Assembly (NCBI GenBank): GCA_020466095.1
Contig: CM035807.1
Location: 83,848,241 to 83,912,240 of the forward strand
Source of the DNA: Chlorops oryzae
Lineage: Eukaryota; Arthropoda; Insecta; Diptera; Chloropidae
Reading direction: 5' to 3'
DNA length: 64,000 bases
Shown: piece after piece, positions 51,550-62,416 of the stretch
How the letters are laid out: each line of letters starts with the position of its first letter
Position numbering within the stretch: position 1 is the first letter of the stretch
Position numbers and translations under genes: made by a program
The notes under the pieces: generated by a model
What the model saw: only the letters and a program-made list of their open reading frames with translations
Database searches by the model: none
What the model was told of the DNA's origin: nothing

Positions 51550-54500
51550 AGAGAATTTTGACACGACCGAATACCTGAAGTTACACAAGACAGTAACGAA
51601 CGAAATCAGCGACAGAAGGCGTCTCTAAAAATTACAAGTATATTGTTTATTTCAAATAAAACCAACATAAGTACATACATACTTTAATGGTAGAGTTGAG
51701 AAAACATCGCCTATAGCGATGACTCGCGTGAGCATCGTGTTGACGAACGTTCTTTCAAATATTGCCTAAAAGTTTGCTGGGAAGTCATGGTCGTATTTAC
51801 AGTAAGTCAGTGAGGGGCTCCCCTCTAATTGTTGTCTGCTGAAAATACTCCCAAAAAAAGGATTTTAAAAAGTATTTAGAAATTAAACAAGAGCTTTCAG
51901 AGGGTGAAACGAGACTCGTGTTTGCATGAGACACTTACTATGAAAGTACACAAAAGTCTTTAAGTACGCATAAAACAAACTATTTGTATCTTGCCCCTAA
52001 CTTACTAACCCAAACTGAATTCATGATACGCCCATGTGGGAGGCTAGTCTTCAATGCAACATTTCAATTAAGAGTATTGATTTTATCCTCACATATGTTA
52101 CGTTTTGAAGAACTTAATACTCTTTGACAGATACGTTTAAGTAGAATAGCAGATAGGTCTTCACTCTTACATTAACTGTTCAGAAAGCTATAAATATGTA
52201 AATATCATAGTTAAAAATATTCCAGAATTTCCATTTCAATTAAGATAGAATAAATAAGCTTAAGAAGAAGCTTAGTTGAGACGTACATAGCTCTCATTTA
52301 TACATTTACTTAAATAATTCTCATCAGATGGATCGATGATAATCCAGGCTTAATAAATTCGTTGTTGATGCTGCAAAATTTCTACTCGATTTGTTGAAAT
52401 GAATTGCTTTTGCAAGTTCAAATCGAATGAGTGAACAAATACTCCTTATATGATAAGCAAGTATGAGTGGATACGCTTATTAATTCTCCATCTACGTCTT
52501 TTTCTTCGTTCCATTTTTGGAGCGTAATTATTTTGAAGCGTATTAGAAAAAATTAGGACCACAAAGCGCACGTCATTTTCTGATTTTCCCACAAAATATT
52601 GGCCTGAAAAACATCTTAAACACCAGGAAAATCTTCGTCGTCGACTTCAATGAACGTTAGCAAATTAAAGCGTTGAAAACATTTTCATAAAATAAAGCTC
52701 ACTCAATGCATGCTAATAGGGATGGCAAAACATATATGCTTTATTTCTTTCGTAGGTTTCGTAGGAATGCCAATCGGAATTCAATTCAGCGTTCTGGTTT
52801 TTTATTCCAATCAAAACCGCAAAGTGTGCGCATTAAGGCTATAAAAGCGAGAGTGAATAAAGGCATGTGTACCTACTTTGACTAAAACCGCAGAAATAAT
52901 AAAACGCAAAAAGGCGTTTAATATTGGTGGGCGTATGAGCTCGAGAGCGTAACAAAGGAACAGGGGGAGGGCGTGAATGTATGTATGTATGTATGTATGT
53001 ATGTATGTATGTGTGTATGAGCGACCAATATTTTTCAACGCATGACAATTTTATTGCGATCAACAGTAACGGAACAACCGTGAAAAATCATGGGCGAAAT
53101 TTAAGAAATTTCTTGGATGAGTTTATCCTTGCAACGGCGCGGCGCCGCGGCGTTCCCCTTCCAACCGGAAATACGATTTCAGGCTGAACGCACGATAAGC
53201 CGAAATAAAAGTAACGGAACCGAAGCGAACATCAAAACTGGGCCCGCACATGAATTTAATGATTATGCAAATTGCGCACGTAAATCGATAGCGTTGTGTA
53301 TACTTATTACAACAAAAGGGAAACGAGCAACAAAAAAGGAGGAGATCAAGAAGAAGGAAAATCTACGAGGAGTAAAAGGACTGGAGCGCAATGAAACCAA
53401 AGAACCCAGTCTCATATTGAGGAATCTCGATTGAAACGAAATGAAGGATTTCCCCAATTATACGAGGATTTTCTAAGGCACATTTAATGGGACCCCTTCC
53501 ACAAATCAAAAAAAAAAAAAAATATTAAGAAAATTACTTAAATCAATTGGGTAGCAAAAAAAAAAAGAGAAAAAGAATAGAACGAAAAAAATATGAAAAT
53601 TATGAGTGGCGCTTTAACAAATCGCAAAGTCGTCTAATGAAATCTTCGCCGAAGTTCTAGCAAAGCACTTTAACTTCCGGACGAAAAGAGCTACTTGAAA
53701 GAAGTGATTATAACTTTGACACATTCCCCTTCAGCGAAGCAGATAGTCGCATTATAGCGCTGACCACAATGTCAAATATCTTCACCGAGTTCAATATAAA
53801 GCAAAGCAAAGTTTTCATAGCTGCAACGTTATGGAAACGCAGCGGCGGCGGCGGCGGCGGCAAGAAGCAGGCATTGCGCTGCAATCGCTCGACTGTCAAA
53901 AGTCAACTTTCAGTACAATATGGCGTTGGGAAATCGCTGACAGCTTTATATAAAGTTCGTGTGCTTGTGGACGGCCACAGCGCTACGTGCGTTCGAATGG
54001 GTGTCAGCTTTTCGCTTTTCGCATGTTGTACACCAAACTTCTTTTTCCTGCAACGGATGTGCTGCCATTAAAAAACTTATATCGATCAATTTCTCGTAAA
54101 ATTCAGTTTCACTTCGGGCCAAACGTTACTAGATTGTAACCAGTTCGTTGACGGAAATAAAATGAATGCAGCACAAAGTAAAGTTGAGAGTAAGTGTATA
54201 CATACATATATATATTTATCGAAAAGCCTCCGACAGCTGCAGTTGCTTTTCCATCGCCTTGAGCCATAACGCAAAAACTTATTTTTATTGGTAGCTACTC
54301 CTCTCACACAGAAACACTTGCCCAAATGAATCCTTGAGAAGGAATATGAAATGAATGTGGTAAGGAAATGCGAATGTGTACGTAGAACAAGAAAACAATA
54401 CACAAAGGGAGCTCCACAAGTAAACAAAATAGCGCCAAAAATAGTTTCTTTTTTTTTTTTTTTAAAGAAAAACTCGGGCAAGGAGCTCTGTTTTCCCCTT

Positions 54501-55667
54501 CTGGTTTCGTTTTGATCTAAATTCGCTGTCTTTTGTTTTTCTTCACAATTGTTTTACGCACCCAAAAGTTTTCGTTATATTAAAACTTTGCCTCAATTCA
54601 TTCTGCAACGTTTCATACTTCTTCAGGTATACTTAAGTAGTTCCCACACAAAAATTTCTTTCGAACAAAGGAAGCACAAATTTAAAAACATCGAAAAAGG
54701 ATTTCCACTAACAAAAAGTAAAAAATAAAAAACATTCCTATGCAATTGCAGAAAACGCGTTCCATAAAATAATGAACGAATATATGTAGAAGAACTGAAA
54801 AGTTCGGGTAATGAGACCATGTTGTCGAATATTAAGAAAATCCTGTTCAAGTATAATTTCATGTAAACTCTTTGCATGCATATAGAAACCAGCCAATGAT
54901 GGAAGTCGTTATCCTTCAAACAACGTCAGTAGAAGAACTAAATATTTTCCCAGATATTAGATACCTTTGTATGTTTTGCTGTTGTGGACAAAAATCTCTT
55001 TCAGCATTGGCTGACATGATCCAGAAAATAATCGAGCGGGATGCATGAAGATCGCAAGCAGCAATGAAGAAAATTCCAAGACAAAATTCTGCATTGAATT
55101 GCATCAGGAAAAACGGAGCGGGTCTATAATTCCATTCTCAAGTGTTATTTAGTCGTTTGATACTACGAAAAAAAAAAAAAAAAATAAAAAACCAAAATCT
55201 GGAACAATGGAGCTTAGCTGAAATATATGCGCGAAACTTTTTAAGATTCAGGCGAAAGGAAGTTCCTTCCACGTTTTAAGAAACTATGAAGCTGCTTTCA
55301 AGAGAGAATACAAATGAACTAAAAGTTTCCACTCAACATGGTGTCCAGTTCTTGAATATTCCGAAATGTAGATTTTCTTTTAAAGTAACAGCATCAAGAA
55401 GACAGTTTCTCTGGCATACTGGCAACTTGAGAAATACATATACACACATAATTATATTCAGCTTCGTTCGGAAGTTTTATGAATGAAAAGGATGCAGCCA
55501 TTTTTCTTGTCGGCCTGCAATTGTGTCAAAGCCCCAAGGCTTCAAAAGCTAGACTCGGCAATTCAAAATAAAGATATGTCACAATTGAAAATTTAAGTAT
55601 GTATGTACATTGTACACACTCGTCATAAATTTTTCTATTCTGGGAGTACACAACAGAATGACAACAT
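51550..55667. other. mostly unique sequence; GTAT and GGC simple repeats
   Basis: (GTAT)n at 52977-53012 and (GGC)n at 53841-53861. GC-richer DNA at 53120-53250 and 53640-54060 includes GCGCGGCGCCGCGGCG near 53137. Frames there lack domains. Poly-T at 54448-54462 and poly-A at 55169-55184. Confidence 0.4.
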
Positions 55668-56670
55668 GGATGGTTTGAAGTTGAAAGCATTTGAGCAATC
55701 GTATTTTTTTGATTCACATCTTCTCATAACATTGACGACATCTGCTCTTCAGTCTAAAAATAAGATTGTTTTCATTTTTAACGAGATGGGTATCTGACGA
55801 AGCTTTCGATAACAACCAAAATTTCCTCCTGATTGGGGGGTTTGAGTAAACATTTCGAAAAGCAGCGATGAAATGTGGAACTATGTGTCAAATTAACAAC
55901 ACGACATGGAAATTATAAGCAAATATTTACTTATGTTAGCTATGCGAGTATCCTGAATATCTTGCTGTATAACTGCGTACGTATTTCACCAAAAACGGAG
56001 CGCAGGCTCTACGGGATTTCGGCTCAGCTTTTACGTTAATTTGGCTTTATCAAGTGAACAAAATGAGGAGAAAAATTTCATTTCGTACCAATAAAAAAAA
56101 TAATAATAATTTAAGCAAATAACTGAGTGCTGAGTGCTGAGTGCAATTGCGCCGTGAATTTATATCTTTTAAAAATTGACGTTCAAGAGGACCACTTCGC
56201 AAAATTGATGAGTGATTTGCTGTAAGCACCCTGAGAACAACTTACCCAACCAAATGGGGCCAAACTTATCGAACTTTTACTAAATTTACTAAAAATTAGG
56301 GTTAAAAGATCAACTTTTGATGAAAAGTTTGACGTTTTACCAGATTTTTCGATAGGTTAGACGCTACTGAAAGCGGTCATTCACATTGATTTGATGGAAA
56401 AGGCAAATATTGTGGGAAATTTTCAAAACAAAAATAAAAACTTCATGAATTCATAAACTGAAAATGCTTGCTTGAACATTTTCACACATACATACTGGCA
56501 CGTCTTACTGACAAACACAAAACAAAATTCGAAATGCGATTAACCCAATAAACACAAAAACGATAACGTGTTCGAATCGAATTCGAATCGAATTCGTAGA
56601 GCGCGAATCGCATTAAACGAATTCGAATCGAATTCGATTCGAATTCGCGGAAGGCAATTTTCGCGATATC

Positions 56671-57440
56671 GCGCTTTTATCGTATTTTGCGTTCGATTCG
56701 AATTCGATTCGAAGACAAAACGCGATAAGAATTCGAATCGTTTGCAACGAGCTCGCCTCGAGCTCGCTTTTTTATCGCGGATTTTAGAATACGCGAGCTC
56801 GCGCTTTTATCGTATTTTGCGTTCGATTCGAATTCGATTCGAAGACAAAACGCGATAAGAATTCGAATCGTTTGCAACGAGCTCGCCTCGAGCTCGCTTT
56901 TTTATCGCGGATTTTAGAATACGCGAGCTCGCGCTTTTATCGTATTTTGCGTTCGATTCGAATTCGATTCGAAGACAAAACGCGATAAGAATTCGAATCG
57001 TTTGCAACGAGCTCGCCTCGAGCTCGCTTTTTTATCGCGGATTTTAGAATACGCGAGCTCGCGCTTTTATCGTATTTTGCGTTCGATTCGAATTCGATTC
57101 GAAGACAAAACGCGATAAGAATTCGAATCGTTTGCAACGAGCTCGCCTCGAGCTCGCTTTTTTATCGCGGATTTTAGAATACGCGAGCTCGCGCTTTTAT
57201 CGTATTTTGCGTTCGATTCGAATTCGATTCGAAGACAAAACGCGATAAGAATTCGAATCGTTTGCAACGAGCTCGCCTCGAGCTCGCTTTTTTATCGCGG
57301 ATTTTAGAATACGCGAGCTCGCGCTTTTATCGTATTTTGCGTTCGATTCGAATTCGATTCGAAGACAAAACGCGATAAGAATTCGAATCGTTTGCAGCGA
57401 GCTCGCCTCGAGCTCGCTTTTTTATCGCGGATTTTAGAAA
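56671..57440. repeat. 130-bp satellite array, about six units
   Basis: The unit includes TTTTATCGTATTTTGCGTTC, GATTCGAATTCGATTCG, AAGACAAAACGCGATAAG, GAGCTCGCCTCGAGCTCGC and TTTATCGCGGATTTTAGAA. Units recur every 130 bases from 56671, several identical over their length; the last ends in a variant (GCAGCGAGC, AGAAACGG). It is rich in CG, TCGA and palindromes. The repeated 66-codon frames on the minus strand are artefacts. Confidence 0.95.
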
Positions 57441-57957
57441 CGGCCGTTATAAAATTAAAAAAATTAAAAATGAAAAAAAGACCCCAAAATTTGGGGTCAT
57501 TTTGCATTACCCCAAATCAAAAAATGAAACATGGCCCCAAATGTAACATAAATTTTGAAAAATGCAAAATGACCCAAAAAATCGCCCTAAAATTCAATAC
57601 AAAATTTTGGGGCCTTTTTAAATTTTTGGATTTGGGGTAATTTTTTATAACGCAAAATGACCCCAAATTTTGGGGCCTTTTAAAATTTTTGGATTTGGGG
57701 TAATTTTTTATAATGCAAAATGACCCCAAATTTTGGGGCCTTTTTAAATTTTTGGATTTGGGGTAATTTTTTATAACGCAAAATGACCCCAAATTTTGGG
57801 GCCTTTTTTAATTTTTGGATTTGGGGTAATTTTTTATAACGCAAAATGACCCCAAATTTTGGGGCCTTTTTTAATTTTTCAAAGTGGGGCAATAATGCAT
57901 TATGCAAAATTGGGGTCTTTTATTTATTTTTAATTTTTTTAATTTTATAACGGCCGT
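57441..57957. repeat. inverted-ended block with a 63-bp CCCCAAATTTTGGGG array
   Basis: The block starts CGGCCGTTATAAAATT and ends with its mirror AATTTTATAACGGCCG; these arms of about 45-60 bp include GACCCCAAAATTTGGGG. Between them, GGGGCC recurs at 57609, 57672, 57735, 57798 and 57861, an exact 63-base period, each unit containing CCCCAAATTTTGGGGCC. It may be a transposon nested in the larger element. The 21-codon period explains the open frames. Confidence 0.85.
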
Positions 57958-57959
57958 TT

Positions 57960-58160
57960 TATTTTCTAGTTTGGGGCCATTTTTCATATCGATTAAAAAC
58001 ACCTCTTTTTGTTTTTGGGGCCTTTTTCATTTTATTTTGGGGCCAAATTTCATTTTTGATTTGAGGTAATTTTTCATAATGCACAATAACCCCAAATTTT
58101 GGGGCCTTTTTTCATTTTCAGTTTGGGGCCATTTTGCATTGGGGCCATTTTTCAGGGAGC
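57960..58160. repeat. degenerate TTTGGGGCC repeat tail
   Basis: Irregular copies of TTTTGGGGCC(A/T)TTTTTCAT extend from the 63-bp array with no fixed period, ending at GGGGCCATTTTTCAGGGAGC. Confidence 0.7.
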
Positions 58161-58234
58161 CCTCGAGGACTTTTCAAAATATCAACAAAACTTCAAAATC
58201 CCTTTCAGGGTGCCGTAGTCGGTAAGACTCTTAT

Positions 58235-58430
58235 GAATTCCACGATAAAAAAGCGAGCTCGCATTTTATAAAATCCACGATAAAAAGGCGAGCTCGTTGC
58301 AAACGGTTCGAATTCTTATCGCTATTTCTCTCGAATCGAACGCAAAATACGATAAAAGCGCGAGCTCGCGAAAATTGCCTTCCGCGATTCGAATTCAATT
58401 CGAATTCTTTAAAATATTTGTGTTTAGTGG
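58235..58430. repeat. inverted single unit of the 130-bp satellite
   Basis: Read in reverse this gives GCGGAAGGCAATTTTCGCGA, the CTTTTATCGTATTTTGCG phrase and GTTTGCAACGAGCTCGC, matching the start of the left array (56650-56790). It ends TTTGTGTTTAGTGG, itself similar to a mirrored left terminus, so the left and right parts can fold together and this may be an earlier or alternative right end. Confidence 0.8.
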
Positions 58431-58552
58431 ATACGAAACTTTAATTCTCGAAAGTAGTTTTGTTAATTTGTTTCCAAATCGCAAGACATTCGAGGTAAAT
58501 ATAGAATCAAGCTAAACATATAAACGAAAAAAAGTCATTCACTTCAATTCGG

Positions 58553-58645
58553 CGAAGACGGCGTAATGGGTAAGCAGACTAGAAATAAGTATGACTACAA
58601 ATCAAGAGGTTCGGTGTTCAAATCCCACAGCCGGTGGATTCAAAA
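58553..58645 (+). repeat. tRNA-like module within the fold-back element
   Basis: ACGGCGTAATGGGTAAGCAG (A-box-like) and GAGGTTCGGTGTTCAAATCC (B box) stand at tRNA-like spacing and are followed by a body and a 24-base poly-T tract (58671-58694). The acceptor stem does not pair convincingly. It is probably a SINE-like insertion or a captured Pol III promoter. Confidence 0.6.
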
Positions 58646-58739
58646 GTGTGGTTACCAGCATTAGAACCGTTTTTTTTTTTTTTTTTTTTTTTACCGAAAA
58701 TAGTCTTATAATAAGACTGTTATTAGAATCATACATTAA

Positions 58740-59036
58740 ATATAAAAATTAAATAATTTTTTTTACTAATCGTATATAATCGAAAATTCGACAAAAAGGC
58801 GAATCGAATATGATAAAAAATTCGAATAAAGCGCGATAGCAAAACGATAGCAAAATACGAATCGCGCGCGATGCGTAAACGATAAAAAATACGATAAAAA
58901 TATGAATCGCGTAAAAAGGTGACTCCCTCACGAATTCGAATTCGATTCGAGCTCGCCGCGAACACTCGCCGCGAAGAGTTTGCACGTCAAAACGAATTCG
59001 ATTCGAATTCGATTCGAACTCGTTGTGCTTATTGGG
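58740..59036. repeat. outer right arm, degenerate TCGAATTCGA repeats
   Basis: Irregular CGATAAAAAATACG and GAATTCGATTCG units lead to the terminal TTATTGGG. This resembles the left subterminal sequence at 56568-56660 in reverse, but is more diverged than the satellite core. Confidence 0.65.
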
Positions 59037-59302
59037 AACATCGCTCGAATCAAATGGAATAAGTATCATAAAGTACCATCGGAAGCATATGTGTATACCT
59101 AGTTCTTATGAATAATCGAACATGAGTCATAAGAAAATCATTTGTAATATAGCATTTTCATGCACTGCGGCTGTGTAAGTTGAAAACATGCTTTGTCATA
59201 TTTTTTTTTACTAAAATCCACTGTAAGTAATGTTTTTCCAAACCCTTTAATCTTACAATAACAAGCATTTATATGGACTCAGATTTTAGAAATACCCTAT
59301 AC

Positions 59303-59700
59303 CAGGGGTTTCCAAACTTTATTCAGCCCACGGCGCACTTAAAAGTTTAGTATTTTGTCACGGCTCCCTTTTTGGCTATTTTCTTTTTCGGCTTTGGCTA
59401 ATAAAACATTTTTGTCGCGGCAACGCTGATGGCGAATAGACAGTCAAGGCATGTAAAGACGTAGGAAGGGGTAGGATATCGTAGGTCGAGTGAGCGACGA
59501 TGACGAGTATTTATGTATGTGTCATGTTCTTGAAAGATGCGAGCGGTTAAAATACCCTGCAGTAATGAGCCGGTCAATTTCCTCAGGAATGTCTGGCTCT
59601 TGACCGGTCCCAATCCTACCGGTTATATTATGGCAGTTCGCTCCATCGAATTCGGATAGCCGGCGGTCGGTTTTAAACGGGTTGGTTTAAGGGTAGTCTG
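59303..59700 (+). mobile_element. one end of a hAT-like element
   Basis: CAGGGGTTTCCAAACTTTAT followed by CCCACGGCGCACTT is the familiar insect and vertebrate hAT terminus (CAGGGGTTCCCAAAC...). The opposite end was not found, so the extent is uncertain. The minus frame at 59613-59398 shows no transposase motif. Confidence 0.55.
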
Positions 59701-59730
59701 TAAATGAAACTTTCATCAACTTAGAGTATA

Positions 59731-60177
59731 CAGGGTGTCCCCAGAATTTTCGGCCAAACTTAGGTCAGGAGGAACAATGTTTGTTCGTGCGAAGTTTGAC
59801 AAACTGTTGCCCATTTTGAGTAAATGGTGTTTGAAAATAATGCACTATTGAATGCACTTTTCGAAAAATTTCTAAAACTACTGTGATTTTGAAAAAACTT
59901 TCAATGAGAATTAAGTAAAAAAAAAAATTTTTTTTTATTGAAAATGTTTTTTTTTTTCAAATACAAAATTTTTTGACTTAATTCTCATTGAAAGATTTTT
60001 CAAAATCACAGTAGTTTTAGGATTTTTTCGAAAAGTGCATTCAAAAGTGCATTATTTTCAAACACCATTTACTCAAAATGGGCAACAGTTAGTCAAATTT
60101 CGCACCAACAAACATTTTTCCTCCTGACCTAAGCTATCCCCTGGTTAAGTTTGGCCGAAAATTCTGGGGACACCCTG
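59731..60177. mobile_element. 447-bp fold-back MITE, CAGGGTGTCCCC ends, TA duplicated
   Basis: CAGGGTGTCCCCAGAATTTT at the left and its mirror at the right are bordered by TA (59729-59730 and 60178-60179). The arms pair over about 200 bp (ACCATTTACTCAAAATGGGC, AAAATCACAGTAGTTTTAG) around an A/T-rich centre near 59920-59970. TIRs and TSD fit a Tc1/mariner-type MITE. It stands between the two copies of the segmental duplication. Confidence 0.85.
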
Positions 60178-60365
60178 TATGTATATAAGAAATTTGTTGT
60201 TTATTTTCCTCATTTTATTATCCTCAAACCAGATAAAGTTACGACAATTGATAAAAAAAAATTTAAAAAATACCTACGGTCAGCTGTTTTGCAGACTAGT
60301 CCCTCTCCAATGACATGCCCATGTTAAAAAGATCAGTTGAATACATTAGAAGTGGAATTATGAGA

Positions 60366-61248
60366 GGATGGTTTGAAGTTGAAAGCATTTGAGCAATCGT
60401 ATTTTTTTGATTCACATCTTCTCATAACATTGACGACATCTGCTCTTCAGTCTAAAAATAAGATTGTTTTCATTTTTAACGAGATGGGTATCTGACGAAG
60501 CTTTCGATAACAACCAAAATTTCCTCCTGATGGGGGGGTTTGAGTAAACATTTCGAAAAGCAGCGATGAAATGTGGAACTATGTGTCAAATTAACAACAC
60601 GACATGGAAATTATAAGCAAATATTTACTTAGCTATACGAGTATCCTGAATATCTTGCTGTATAACTGCGTACGTATTTCACCAAAAACGGAGCGCAGGC
60701 TCCACGGGATTGCGGCTCAGCTTTTACGTTAATTTGGCTTTATCAAGTGAACAAAATGCGGAGCAAAATTTAATTTCGTACCAAAAAAATAATAATAATA
60801 TAAGCAAATAACTGAGTGCTGAGTGCAATTGCGCCGTGAATTTATATCTTTTAAAAATTGACATTCAAGAGGACCACTTCGCAAAATTGATGAGTGATTT
60901 GCTGTAAGCACCTTGAAAACAGCTTACCCAACAAAATGGGGCCAAACTTATTGAACTTTTACTAAATTTACTAAAAAAAAATTGTGATCATTTTTTGATG
61001 AAAAATTTGACGTTACCAGTTTTTTCGACAGGTTAGACGCTACTGAAAGCTATCATTCACATTGATTTGATGGAAAAGCCAAATATTGTGGGAAATTTTC
61101 AAAACAAAAATAAAAACTTCATGAATTCATAAATTGAAAATGGTTGCTTGCTTACTGACAAACACAAATCAAAATTCAAAATGCGATTAACATCGCTTCA
61201 ATGAAATGGAATAAGTTTCATAAAGTACCATCGGAAACATATGTGTAT
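60366..61248. repeat. segmental duplication, copy B (empty site)
   Basis: This is the uninterrupted partner of copy A, 883 bp. At 61181-61200 it reads ATGCGATTAACATCGC where copy A carries the 2.49-kb insertion, so it gives the pre-insertion sequence. It ends at TATGTGTATT, directly before AGGGTGTCCC. Confidence 0.9.
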
Positions 61249-62416
61249 TAGGGTGTCCCAAAAAAAAAATTTTTTTTTAGAACGTGGTTTTTTCGAAAGG
61301 CTATAAGTCAAAGTATTTTTGAGATTTTTTTCAGATTTTTCGTAAAAGGTTTAGAGGTTGCGCTCAGCGGATTTTCCTCAAAAGCCTCACATTTCCAATT
61401 TTTTGGAGATGGCTTCTTCGTAAGCAATGCTTTTCAGGATTTTTTGGTATTAGTCGGTGGAAAAGTATACAATCCTTGTTCTCACTTACATAAACTGCAA
61501 AATATACCAGCTTTATAGGCTATTTAGGCATCTTTAGTAGACATTTTTACGAACAAAATCGGGCGTCAAAAAAAGAAGGCCCCAAAATTTCTTAATTTTA
61601 TACGAAAATGGTTGAAAGTAATGATGCAGTTTCAAAGAGTACGAACTCCTTTGTAATTTGTTAAATGAAATCAGGATTTTACTCTTATAGTTTCAAAGCT
61701 ATGTCTTGTTATCTTTTCCAAAACATTATAACAAAAACACGTTGCATACTTTCAGGCTTACATTTGAAAATTTCATTGCCTATATGATAGCCAATCCATA
61801 CTAAATAGACTCAAAATGACGAGTTTTTCATGGGCATTGATTTTCAGCTAAAGGGTCTAGCGGGTTGCGGCATCATGAAAGGAATTTTTAAATTTTGTTG
61901 ATTTTTCGATAGGCGCCATCTAAAAACATGTGGAGACCACTTTTAAGATTTTTATTTTGAACGGTCCTTGAAATATCCTTGAAAATCCTTTTTTATAAGC
62001 CTTTTTTAAAATTTGTATTTTCAACAACCAATTGAGATAGAGAGACGATGTAAGTAGATTTGTTAGATAATAAAACAAGGAAGCCAAAAAATTTTTTTTA
62101 ATTTTTACACTGAGAAAAATTTATTCACAAAACTAAAAGAAAATTTTGAATATTTTTTTTCAGTGTTTCCCAGTTTCCCGCCACTCTATAATTTGCTTTT
62201 AAAACACCCCTTGTATTTACTTTCATTTAAAGAAAAAAATATTTCAATCAGATGGCGCAGCAGTGTGATATTTAAAAAAATACAAGGGTACATAGATCCT
62301 CCCAGTATTGATATGCTGGGGTAGACCTGCGTATGTGGTACATTTGTCCGAAATCCCATACAAAAGGCATCACTCATACGAAATGTAGGACGTTAATTAA
62401 ATATTTGATAATCCGC
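61249..62416. other. AT-rich sequence beginning with a transposon-like terminus
   Basis: TTAGGGTGTCCCAAAAAAAA at 61249 resembles termini of insect DNA transposons. I found no mirrored GGGACACCC end before 63 kb, so only a one-sided fragment can be suggested. The rest shows no ORF or repeat structure. Confidence 0.4.

Larger units (their letters stand above)
56544..59036. mobile_element. 2.49-kb fold-back-like element of tandem arrays
   Basis: The left end CCCAATAAACACAA and the right end reversed CCCAATAAGCACAA are TIRs, each continuing into TTCGAATCGAATTCG repeats. The unoccupied copy at 61187-61190 shows that the insertion point was TTAA: left flank ATTAA|CCC, right flank GGG|AACATCGC. CCC...GGG ends at a TTAA site resemble piggyBac targeting with a 2-base loss on the right; otherwise the TSD is AA. 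The interior holds a 130-bp satellite, a 63-bp array, one inverted satellite unit and a tRNA-like module. There is no transposase, so it is non-autonomous. Confidence 0.85.
55668..59096. repeat. segmental duplication, copy A (interrupted)
   Basis: Starting at GGATGGTTTGAAGTTGAAAG and ending GCATATGTGTAT, this matches copy B (60366-61248) over about 0.9 kb in the same orientation with a few percent differences and small indels, such as one extra TGAGTGC unit and ATGTTAGCT versus AGCT. Homology is interrupted by the 2.49-kb insertion at 56544-59036. No terminal repeat or ORF was recognised in the duplicated unit itself. Confidence 0.9.

Noticed and set aside
56677..57907. Family of small repeated proteins
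   Set aside because: Frames repeat with the 130-bp and 63-bp periods of noncoding satellite.
61249..61300. Complete mariner-type MITE
   Set aside because: Only one terminus (TTAGGGTGTCCC) is present and no mirrored end was found.
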